Assembly: GCF_003846175.1 (NCBI RefSeq)
Contig: NZ_ML123046.1
Location: 1,124,198-1,167,512, forward strand
Direction: 5' to 3'
Length of the DNA stretch: 43,315 nt
DNA from: Streptomyces sp. ADI95-17
Lineage (GTDB): Bacteria > Actinomycetota > Actinomycetes > Streptomycetales > Streptomycetaceae
The notes under the pieces are model-generated. The model worked only from the letters and a program-made list of their open reading frames with translations. It searched no databases and was not told the DNA's origin. Below, piece by piece: positions 1-12,000 of this stretch (position 1 is its first letter; every line of letters begins with the position of its first letter). The translations under genes and the position numbers were made by a program.

Positions 1-54
1 ACGCCGCCGGCCGCACCCGAAGCCCCGACGCCGCCGCCCGCACCCGAAGCACCC
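1..54 (+). repeat. Pro/Ala-rich interdomain linker, imperfect 27-bp tandem repeat
   Basis: The first 54 bases are two imperfect copies of a 27-bp unit encoding a Pro/Ala/Glu-rich linker (PPAAPEAPT, PPPAPEAPA) that runs into KS1 near 157. Such flexible linkers are normal between an upstream ACP and the next KS, and support the idea that the PKS continues upstream of the window. Confidence 0.55.
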
Positions 55-3000
55 GCGGCCGGGACGGACGAGACGCCGGCTCCCGCCGCACCCGCGCCGA
101 CCGCCACCGACACCGGCAGCACCCCCGCCGCACCCGGACCGCGCGACGACCGCCACGACATCGCGATCATCGGCATCTCCGGGACCTACCCCGGCGCCGA
201 CACCCTCGGCGAGCTCTGGTCCGTGCTCGGCGAAGGCCGCCACGAGTTCCGCGAAGTACCGCGCGAACGCTGGGACTACGACGCGGTCTACAGCCGCGAC
301 CGCAGCGTCCTCGGCAAGAGCTCCATCCGTACCGGAACCTTCCTCCGCGACATCGAGATGTTCGATCCCCGCTACTTCCGTATCTCCAAGCGCGACGCGG
401 AGAACATGTCGCCCGAGGTCCGCCTGTTCCTGCAGACGGGCGTCGAGGCGCTCGAAGACGCCGGCTATTCACGCGAGACGATCCAGCGGCAGTACGACGG
501 AGACGTCGGCGTACTGGCAGGTTCCATGAGCAACCACTACGGCCTGTACGGATTCCAGAACAGTCTGACGCGCGGTTCCCCGGCGAGCGGCAGCTACACG
601 GCGACGCTGCCCAACATGCTCTCGTACTTCTACGGATTCACCGGTCCCTCGATGTTCGTGGACACGATGTGTTCCGGTTCCTCGACCTGTGTGCACCAGG
701 CCGTGCAGATGCTCCGGGCCGGCGAATGCCGGATGGCGGTAGCGGGCGGAGTGAACCTGCTGCTGCACCCGTACAACCTCATCAGCTCGTCACAGGAGCA
801 CTTCACGACGGCGACCTCCGATGTCATCCGGAGCTTCGGCCTGGGCGCGGACGGGACCATACTCGGGGAGGGCGTCGGCGCCCTCGTTCTCAAGCCGCTC
901 GTCGAGGCCGAGCGCGACGGCGACCATGTGTACGCCGTCATCAAGGGAACGGCCCTCGCCAACGCGGGGGTGCGCAATGGATTCACCGTCCCCAGTCCCC
1001 GCATGCAGGCGCGGGCGATCGAGAAGGCGATCGACGACGCGGGAGTCGATCCACGGACCATCAGCTACGTGGAAGCGCACGGCTCCGGGACGTCACTGGG
1101 CGACCCGATCGAAGTGAAGGCGCTGACCACGGCCTTTCAGAAGTACACGAAGGACACCGAGTTCTGTGCGATCGGCTCCGTCAAGTCGAACATGGGACAC
1201 CTGCTGCACGCCGCCGGAATGATCGGCATCGCCAAGGTCGTCCTCCAGTTCCAGAAGGGGAAACTGGCACCCTCGCTGCACAGTTCGGTGACCAATCCGG
1301 ACATCGACTTCTCCCGTACACCGTTCCGTCTGCAGCGGGAACTCGCCGCGTGGGAACCCGCGGTGACAACCGTGGAGGGACGCAGGACCACACACCCCCG
1401 ACGGGCGGGGATCACTTCGATCGGCGCGGGAGGGATGAACTCGCACATCATCCTTGAGGAGCACCAGCGACCCGACCGCGATCCGCACGGCGCACAGGAC
1501 GGGCGCGAGGAACTCCTCGTGTTCTCCGCGATGAACGACTCGGCCCTGGAGGAATATCTCACCCGATTCCGCGCGTACCTGGCCACCGGCGCGGAGCCGG
1601 ACCTCGCGGCCGTCGCGTTCACACTCCGCGTAGGCAAGAACGAACTCCCGCACCGCTGGGCGTTCCTCGCGAGGACCACCGGGGAAGCCGTCGCCGCCGT
1701 CGACCGCTATCTGGCGGGAGGCCGGGACCTCGGTGCGGCGCTCGCGAGCGGTGGCCCGCGGACCGAGGGGCTGCGGCAGCTCGCCACCACCTGGGTGGGC
1801 GGCAGGAGCGTCGACTGGCGCGGCGCCGACGAAGGAGCACGCGCGCCCCGACGGGTCTCGCTCCCCGCGTACCCCTTCGAGCGCGTGCGCTGCTGGGTCA
1901 CCCCGGAGGAGGGTGCGCCGTCCGTGATCGCGCCGCTCGCCCTGCGCGACAAGCTCCATCCGTTCCTCGGCAGGAACGACTCGGACGCCGACGGACTTCG
2001 GTACGTGCTCGATGTGCACCTGGACGATCTCCTCGACTACGGGTGCACCACGGGAGGGCGGCAGGACAGGAAGCGCGGCGTGGTCCCGACCTTCGTCATC
2101 GACCTGGCGATCGCCACGACGAAGGTCTCCGGATTCGCCGACGGGTCGGTCGTGCGCCGGCTGCGCCTCCTGGGCCCGGTCGACTGGACGAGCGCCGCCC
2201 GCCTGGTGACGGTCCTCGGCCCCCGCGACGGCGAACAGGCCTCCGGACTCGTGTTCACACAGGACGAGGCGGGGGCCCGGATGCCCGTAGCGGCGTTCGA
2301 CGTGCCGGCGGGTGAGGAGGACCGTACGCCGCTCTCCGGCCACCCCCGCGCGGACAACTTCGCGGGAATCGCCGCCGCTGTGCTCGCGCCCGACCGGGCG
2401 AAGCCGCAGTCCCCGGCGGAATTCCTCGCGGAACTCGCGGACGGCGGAATCGGATACGCGCCGCAACTCAGCGGCACGAAGAGCGCGTTCCGCCTGCCGG
2501 ACGGGCGACTGGTGCTCAAGGTCGGCACCCCCGAACTCCAGCGGGACCATGTGAAGCCGGGTGTCACCCTCGCTCCGCATGTCCTCGCCGCCATCGCGCA
2601 GGGCCTCCAGGCCGAAGCGAAGCGGCAGGGCTCACCGCACTGGGCACGGACCGCGCCCCACCGGATCGACGAGATCCGGCTCCTCACCGACGGGAGCGGC
2701 GGGGGCGTCCCGGTCGCGTACATCGTCTTCGACGTGACCGCCGTCGGAGAAGGACTCGGCGGGTCCGTCGGCCTGCTGGACCGGAACGGCCAGGTGGTCG
2801 GTGTGCTCCGCGACCTGTGGTGCGGCGATGACGAAGGACCGCGAAAGGACCGGGACGTGAGCGAACGAGCGGTGGACGGAGCCGAAGCCGCGGACCGGGA
2901 GACACCGGGGAAGGCGGGCGACGACGTCATCTCCTTCGCGGTGGACGAGCTGCGGGAGATGGCGGGCGGCATTCTCAAGTTCGATGCGGGTGAACTCGAC

Positions 3001-6000
3001 GCCCGTACCGGCTTCGATGCCTTCGGCTTCGACTCGATCTCGCTCATCACCCTGTCGCAGCAGGTACGCGAGCGGCTCGGTATCGATCTGACCCCGGCGG
3101 TCTTCTTCGACCGCAATACGTTCGACTCACTGGGCAGGCACCTCTTCACGGAGCACGAAGGCCCGCTGCGCGCGGCGTACCGGCGGTCACTCCCACCGGA
3201 CCCCGCCGGGAAGCCCGACCCGGGCCCCGGCAACCGGTCCGGTGGCGAGACGACCGTAACGGCTGGAGCCACGGCCGGAACGGCTGAGGAGCCGACCGGG
3301 GCTCCTGACGCCGGGCCGGCCGTCCCACAGCGCCCGGCACCGGCGGACTTATCCCTCCCGGTGGCCGTCATCGGAGCCGCGGGCCGGTTCCCCGGCTCAC
3401 CCGATCTGGACGCGTACTGGGCGAACCTGGCCGCGGGGACCGACAGCGTCACGGCCTTCCCGCTCGACCGGTACGACGCGGACTATGCGCGAATCGCACA
3501 GGCGGCAGATTTTCCGCACCACGCGGCCGTCCTCGACGACGTGGATGCCTTCGACGCCGCCTTCTTCCGCATCCTGCCGCGCGAGGCCGAGCTGATGGAC
3601 CCCCAGCACCGGCTGGCGCTGCAGACGGTCTGGAACGCGGTGGAGCACAGCGGCCACGCCCCCTCCGGCCTGCCGGCGAACACCGGACTGTTCCTCGGTG
3701 TCTCCGGGACCGACTACGCGACGCTGCTCGCGGCCCACTGCACTGCGCCGGACGCCTTCACCTCCACGGGCAACGCCCACTCCATGCTCGCCAACCGTAT
3801 TTCGTACGTGCTCGACATCCACGGCCCGAGTCAGCCCGTCGACACGGCCTGCTCCAGCTCGCTCGTCGCTGTCCACAGAGCCGTCGAGGCCATCCGCTCC
3901 GGGGCGTGCGACGCCGCGATAGCGGGCGGGGTGAACCTCCTGCTCAGCGTCGACACTTTCGTCAGCGCCGGGCGGGCCGGCATGCTGAGCCCGGACGGAC
4001 GGTGCAGGACCTTCGCGAGCGGGGCGAACGGCTACGTACGTGGCGAGGGCGTCGGCGCCGTCGTACTGAAGCCCCTCGCCGACGCGGAGCGCGACGGGGA
4101 CGCGATCCTCGCCGTGATCGTCGGGACCGCGGAGAACCACGGCGGGCGGGCCAACTCCCTCACGGCGCCCAACGGCACCGCGCAGGCGGACCTCGTGGTG
4201 CGGGCGATGGGCGGCATCGCCCCCCGCACGATCGGCTATGTGGAGGCCCACGGCACCGGCACGGCCCTTGGCGACCCCGTCGAGGTGCGTGCGCTCCAGG
4301 CCGCGTTCCGGCAGCTCGGCGGCGACACCACCGCGACCTGCGGGCTCGGCTCCGTGAAGACAAACATCGGTCATCTGGAAGCCGCCGCGGGCATCGCCGG
4401 GCTGCTCAAAGTGGTCCTCGCGATGGAACACGGCACCCTTCCGCGCAGCCTGCACTGCGACCGGATCAACCCCTACATCCAGCTCGACGGCAGTCCGTTC
4501 CGCATCGTGCGCGCCAATGAACCGTGGGAGCGGCCCCGCGACCGTGACGGTGGCCTCGCCCCGCGACGGGCGGGGGTCAGCAGCTTCGGATTCGGCGGCG
4601 CGAACTGCCACGTAGTCATCGAGGAGTACATCGGGCGGACGGCGGACACGAGTCCGGCGCAGGACACGGACGTCCCCGGGAGCCGGGTCGCCGTACCCCT
4701 TTCCGCCCGTACGGAGCAGCAGCTGTGTGAGCGGGCGCGGAACCTGCTCGCACACCTGGAGGGCCCGACCGGTCCCGCTCCGCTCCGTTCGATCGGGTGG
4801 ACGCTCCAGACCGGGCGCGAAGCCATGGCCGAACGGATCGGCTGGGTCGTCTCCTCCCACCGGGAACTCGCCGAGAAATTGAGGGAGTTCATCAGCGGGC
4901 AGGACGGTGGACGGATGAGCGGGGCGCAGCACGGCGAGCGGCCGGCGCGGGACGGCCTCGCCGACGCGGTCGCGCGCTGGAGCGCCGGGGAGGAGGTCGA
5001 CTGGCGGCGGCTGTACGAGGCCGCCGGCCTGGCCCTGCCCGGGCGCGCGCACCTGCCCACGTACCCGTTCGCACGCGACAGGTACTGGCTCCCCGACAGC
5101 GCGGGGAAGACCAACAGCGTTGCAGGACAACGCCCTTCGGCCGCCACGACGCTGTTCGTACCCCGCTGGACTCCGAAGCCCGCGTCGCGGGACCTCGCCG
5201 ACGGAACGGCGTACACACGTCATGCCGTGATCCTCTGCGGAGCGCCGGCATCCTTGCGGGACAGCGTGGAGCGCCGTCTGCCGGGTGTGCGCTGCCACGC
5301 CGTCACGACCGCCAAACGGCGCCCGGAGACCCGCTTCACCGACCTCTCGCGCCAGGTCTTCGAGATCGTCCGGGGGCTCGCCGGGCAGGCGCACGACGGT
5401 GCCACCCTTGTGCAGGTCGTGACACCGGCGGACGGCGACGAAGCGGTAGGGCCCGCGCTCGCGGGATTTCTGCGCACGACGGCGCTCGAAAGTCCGCACA
5501 TCTCCGGGCAGATCCTCGCTCTCGACGGCGAGCGCGACGCGGACGGCATCGCGGCGATCCTCCTGGAGAACGCCGGGCACACGGACGACACACTCGTTCT
5601 GCACCGGGGCACGGAACGCCGGGTGCGGAGCTGGGTGCCCTCCACGGCCGACGGCACGGGCATGCCCTGGCGCTCGGGAGGCGTCTACCTGATCACCGGA
5701 GGCGCCGGTGGCATCGGCGCCGTCGTCGCCCGCCGGATCGCACGGGACGCCGTACGCCCGACCCTCGTGCTCGTCGGACGCTCGGCACCGGACGCCCGAA
5801 TCGGTCGACTGCTCGCCGAACTGCGGGAAGCCGGTGCGGTGGCCCAGTACGCCGTCGCGGACGTCTCCCGCTGGGAGGAGGTCCGCCACCTCGTCTCGCG
5901 GGTCGGCGAGGAGACAGGAGCGATCCACGGAATCGTCCACGCCGCAGGCGTGATCCACGACGCGTACCTCACGAACAAGACGACGGAGCAGTGGGACAAG

Positions 6001-9000
6001 GTCCTCGCCCCGAAGGTCGACGGAGTGGCGCACCTGGACCGGGCCACGGCACACATGCCCATCGAGTCCTTTCTCGTCTTCTCCTCCGGCACGGCGGTCA
6101 CCGGAAATCCCGGCCAGTCCGACTACGCCGCGGCCAACGGCCATCTCGGCGAGTACGCCGCCCGCCGCAACGCGCGCGTCGCGGCCGCCGAACGGTCGGG
6201 GCGTACGGTCGCGATCGCCTGGCCGCTCTGGAAGGACGGCGGAATGGCGGTCGACGACGCCACCCGCGCGTACCTCCGGCGCAGCCGCGGTCTCGTGCCG
6301 ATGGAGTCGGACGCCGGACTCGAAGCCCTCCTGAGCGCCTGGCGGTTGGGCCGGGTCGGCGAGGACCAGATCTGGGTGCACCACGGCGAGCCGGCCGAGC
6401 CCGCTCCCGTCCCCCCGCCCGCCGCCGCGCCCGCACCGGACACGGCTGCCGGGCGGCCGGACCGGGAGACGCTCCGGTCGGTCATGGAGCTCTTCGCCAG
6501 GGTCACCAGGCTCCCCCTCCACGACATCGACGCCGACCGGCCGCTCGACGACCTGGGCCTCGACTCGGTCATGGTCGTACAGCTCAACCGGGAGCTGTCC
6601 TCGACGTACGGCGAGGTCCCGACGACGCTCTTCTACGAATTCCCCACACTGCGCGCCATCGCCGGGGAGCTCGCCGGGGCATCCACCCCGCCGGCCCCCG
6701 GTGCGCGGACCGACGGCCCGTCCGGCCCGGTCCGGGTGCCCGCGGCGCGGCACACACCCGCAACAGCCACCGCTCCCGGCCCGCCCGCGCCGGACGACGC
6801 CATCGCGATCATCGGGATGAGCGGGCGCTATCCGCAGGCCGAGAACACCGAAGAGTTCTGGGCGAACCTCACGGCGGGACGCGACTGCATCACGGAGATT
6901 CCCCCCGGCCGCTGGCCGCTGGACGGGTTCTACGAGCCGGACCGCGACACAGCCGTCGCCACCGGGCGCAGCTACAGCAAGTGGGGCGGATTCCTGCGGG
7001 ACTTCGACGCGTTCGATCCGCACTTCTTCCGGATCGCACCGCGTGACGCCTACGCCATGGACCCGCAGGAGCGCCTCTTCCTCCAGGCTTCCTGGGAAGT
7101 GATCGAGGACGCGGGCTACACGCGCGAGGAACTGGCCCGACGCCATCAGCGGCGCGTCGGTGTCTTCGCCGGTGTGACCAAGTCCGGCCACGCACGGCAC
7201 GGCGCGGCCCGGCTGCCGTCCGGTGAAACGGTCGTGCCCTCGCTCTCCTTCGCCTCGCTCAGCGCCCGTACCTCGTACGTCCTGGACCTCCACGGCCCGA
7301 GCCTGACGATCGACACGATGTGCTCCTCCTCGCTCACGGCGGTCCACGAAGCCTGCGAGCACCTGCGCCGGGGATCCTGCGAGCTGGCCATCGCCGGTGG
7401 GGTGAACCTGTATCTGCATGCTTCCGACTACGTCGAGCTGTGCCGTTCCACCATGCTGTCCTCGCAGGCCCGGGTACGGAGCTTCGGCAGCGGCGGTGAC
7501 GGGTTCGTGCCCGGCGAGGGCGTGGGCGCCGTGCTGCTGAAGCCCCTCGCGCGCGCTCTCGCCGACGGCGACCAGGTCCTCGCAGTGGTGCGCGGGACGA
7601 GCATCAACCACGGCGGGCGGTCCCACGGCTATACGGTGCCGAGCCCGACCGCCCAGGCGGAACTGATCCGCGACGCGCTGACCCGGGCCGGGGTTCCGGC
7701 GCGGGCGGTGAGCTACGTCGAGGCGCACGGCACCGGCACGGAGCTGGGCGACCCGATCGAGGTGAAGGGTCTCTCGCTGGCCTTCGAAGAGTCCACGGAC
7801 GAGAAGCAGTTCTGCGCGATCGGCTCCGTGAAGTCGGTGATCGGGCATCTGGAGGCCGCCGCGGGGATCGCGGGGATCACCAAGGCCGTACTCCAGCTTC
7901 GGCACCGCACGCTCGTACCGAGCCTGCACGCACAGGAGCTGAACCCGGGCATCAGGTTCGAGGAGACGCCGTTCTTCGTCCAGCGGACACTCGCACCGTG
8001 GGAGTCGCGGACACCACGGATCACGGCGGTCTCGTCCTTCGGGGCAGGCGGCTCGAACGCCCACGTGATCCTTGAGGAGTACGTGCCGGACCCCGCCCCG
8101 GACCGGCCGGCGTCCGGTGAGGGCGAGCAGCTCGTCGTCCTCTCCGCGCGCACACCGGAGCGGTTGCGGCACTCCGCCGCGCGCCTGGTGGCCTTCCTCG
8201 AACGCGGGGAGACCGAGCGGGCGGCGGTCGGCCTGGCGGATCTCGCCTTCACCCTCCAGGTCGGGCGTGAGGCGATGAAGGAGCGCCTGGCGGTGACCGC
8301 CGCCTCACTGCCCGAGCTCCTGCGGGTACTGCGCGGGTACGCGGAGAACGGGGACGGGGTGGGGACACCCGGCCTCCACCGGGGCAGCGCCGGACAGGCC
8401 CCGGGCGCCGTCGCAGAGATCTCGGCCGACGACGACCTCCGGGAACTCCTGGTCGAACGATGGGTCCGCAAGGGGAAGCACGACAAGCTGGCCGCGCTCT
8501 GGGTCGGCGGAGTGGAGCTGGACTGGCGGCGGCTGCACGGGGACGCGTCGCCCCGCCGGACATCCCTGCCGACGTACCCGTTCGCACGGGACCGGTACTG
8601 GGTCGGGGACCTGGCACCGGTCCGGGAGGCGGCGCCCGACGCGACTCCGGTCGCCGCCGGGCCGCAGCCGGGGAAGGCCGGGCCGCGGCCCGAAGCAACC
8701 GCACCGCGGCCCGAAGAGACCGCACCGCGGTCCGGGAAGGCCGGGCCGCACACGACGCCCGACGAGGCGTCGGACGCCGCACCCGATGTCACACGTGACG
8801 AATGGGTCGCCGGCACCGTACGCGCGACGATCGCGCAGGTGCTGGTCATGCCGCCGGACGAGGTCGACGGCGGGCTCGCGTTCGCCGACTACGGACTCGA
8901 CTCCATCCTCGCGGTCCGCCTCGTCCACCTGCTGAACGAGGCCCTCCGGCTCGACCTGTCGACCGGCGTCGTCTTCGACCACAGCTCCGCCGACCGTCTC

Positions 9001-12000
9001 GCCGCGCATCTGCTCGCGGAGTACGCCGACATCGGCCCCGCCGCCCCGCCGCCGGCCGTCACCGGTGAAGCGCGTCCACGGACCACGCCCGGCTCCCGCC
9101 CCTCCGAACGGCCCGCCGCCGACGCGCCGATCGCCATCGTCGGGATGAGCGGCCGGTTCCCCGGATCCGACAGCCTGGACGACCTCTGGACGCACCTCGC
9201 GAACGGCGACGACCTCATCACGGAAGCGACCCGCTGGAATCTCGCGGACACCGGCGCCGACGGCTCCGCGCGCTGCACGCAGGGCGGATTCCTCCACGGG
9301 ATCGACCGGTTCGACCCGCTGTTCTTCGGCATCTCGGGCGTCGAGGCGGCCGCGATGGATCCCCAGCAGCGGCTGCTCCTCGAAGAGGCGTGGAAGGCAC
9401 TGGAGGACGCGGGGTACGCCGGCCGGCACCTGGGTGGGACCCGCTGCGGCGTGTACGTGGGCTGCTACAAGGGCGACTACCAGGAGGTCGTCGGGGACGA
9501 CGCGCCCGCCCAGGCGTTCTGGGGGAACATGGCATCGCTCATCCCGGCCCGCGTCTCCTACTTCCTCGATCTGAAGGGCCCCGCGCTGGCGGTCGACACC
9601 TCGTGCTCCAGCTCGCTCGTCGCGATCGACCTGGCGTGCCGGGGGCTCTGGTCGGGGGAGACGGAGATGGCACTGGCGGGCGGTGTCTTCGTCCAGTCGA
9701 CGCCGCGCCTCTACGAGTTGGCCGACGGCGCCGGAATGCTCTCCGCGACGGGCCGCTGCCACACCTTCGACCACCGTGCCGACGGCTTCGTGCCGGGCGA
9801 GGGCGTCGGTGTCCTGGTGCTCAAGCGGCTCGATGACGCCATCGCCGACGGGGACCACATCCACGGCGTGGTCCGCGCCACCGGCACCAACCACGACGGT
9901 GCGACCAACGGCATCACGGCGCCCAGCTCCGTTTCGCAGGAGCGTCTGCTGCGCGACATCTACGAGTCCTTCGGCATCGACGTCGAGTCCATCGGGCTCG
10001 TGGAGGCGCACGGCACCGGCACCTCCCTCGGCGATCCCATCGAATTCTCGGCGCTGAGCCGCGCGTTCCGGGCCGGCACGGACAAGTCCGGCTACTGCGC
10101 CCTGGGTTCGGTCAAGACGAACCTCGGGCACACCCAGTTCGCCGCAGGCGTCGCGGGGGTGTTCAAGGTCCTCCTCTCGATGAGGCACCAGCAGATCCCG
10201 GCCTCACTCCACTTCGAGAAGCCCAACCCCGCCGTCGGCCTCGAAGGCAGCCCCTTCTACGTGAGTACGCGCAGCCACCACTGGGAGCCCCCGGCCGACG
10301 GCGGACCGCGACGCGGCGCGGTCAGCTCCTTCGGCGCGAGCGGCACCAACGCGCATCTCGTCATCGAGGAAGCGCCTCCCGCCGCCCGAGCCCGCGCCCG
10401 TACGCCACGTCCCGCGTATCTCGTGGTCCTCTCCGCGCACTCACGTGAACAGCTGGTTCAGCAAGTGGACCGGCTCGCGGAGCACTGCCGCCGCGAGGAC
10501 CACCCCGATCTGGGCGACCTCGCCCACACGCTCGCCGTCGGCCGGGACCGGTTCGCCCACCGGTTCGCCTGCGTGGCGGCGGACCGCACGGAGCTGCTGC
10601 GGATCCTCGACGAAGGGCTGGACGGAGCAAGGGCGTTCACCGGCAGGGCGGTGCCGGCGCGCAAGGGCACCGCGGGTGCGGGTGCCGGTGCGGAGAAGAG
10701 CCACGGCGAGGAATGCCTCCGCCGCTGCGCACACCCGACAGGTTCCGAAGCGGATGCCGTTCCGTACCGCGCGGACCTCACCGCCCTCGCCAGGTACTTC
10801 GCGCAGGGCGTCGACCTCGACTACGGGGCGGCGTTCGCGGCGGGGGACCATCTCCGGATCCCGCTGCCGGTCTACCCGTTCGCCGGAGAGAGCCACTGGG
10901 CCGGAACGCCGCCCCTGTCACCTGTGCCCGTCACCACCCCCGGCCGGCCGGTCCCGAACCATCCGCTGATCCACCGGTCGTCGACGGTGACGGAACTCCC
11001 CGGAGCGCTACGGGCCTCGACGCTCTTCAAGGGTGACGAGGCCGTCCTCCGCGACCACACGGTGCGCGGGCAGCGCGTCCTCCCGGGCGCCGCCCACCTC
11101 GAAATGGCACGGGAGGCGGCGGTGCGTGCGTGGGGCACGGCGGCGACAACACCCCTGCTGATACGCGACATGACCTGGGTACGGCCGCTCGCCCTCGACG
11201 ACGAGCCGCTGGGCATCGATGTCCTGGTGAGGCCGGCGGAGGGCGAAGAACTCACCTTCGAGATCGCCTCGAACACCGCTGGGGACGCCGGTCCGGTCGT
11301 GTTCTCCACCGGGCGCGTGGCCCTCTCCGGCACGGCCCGCCCCGACCGCGTCGACCTCGCGTCGCTCCGCGCGATGTGCGGGACTGCCGTATCCGCGGAA
11401 CGCGTCCGTGCGGCGCTCGCGGCGATGGGCATCGTCCACGGGCCGTCTCTCCGCGCCGTCCGCGAGGCACACGTCGGTTCCGGCACCGTCCTGGCACGGC
11501 TCGACCTGCCGGCCGGGACGGACCCCGCCGACACCGGGTACGTACTGCCCCCGGCGCTGCTGGACTCGGCCATCCAGTCCTCGATCGCGCTGCAACTCGC
11601 CGACGGCGGGGCCGCCGTGGAGACCGTCGTGCCGTTCGCGCTCGACAGGTTCGAACTCTTCGCACCTTGCACGGCCTCGATGTGGGCTGTCGTCCGTGTC
11701 GCGGACGGCACCCGGACGGCCACCGCGCTGAGCCGGCTCGACGTGGACCTCGTCGACGGCGACGGGGAGGTCTGCGTCCGGATGACCGGATACACCTCGC
11801 GCCGGTCGAAGGAACCGGCACCCGCACTGTTCGCACCGGTCTGGGAACCCGTGTCCGGGCACGCCTCCGGCACCCGCGCCCTGCCGCTCGCGGAACACGT
11901 CCTCGTGGTGGGAGGGACCACCGGGCAGCGGTCCGGGCTCGTCCGCCGGTACCCGAGGGCCACGGTGTGGGACCTCGCGCCGAGCGCATCGACGGACGAG

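Noticed and set aside
3397..8172. A very long minus-strand open frame antisense to the PKS
   Set aside because: It mirrors the codon bias of the sense strand in high-GC DNA. The sense frame has four complete KS/KR/ACP domain sets, while the antisense translation has no recognisable domain.
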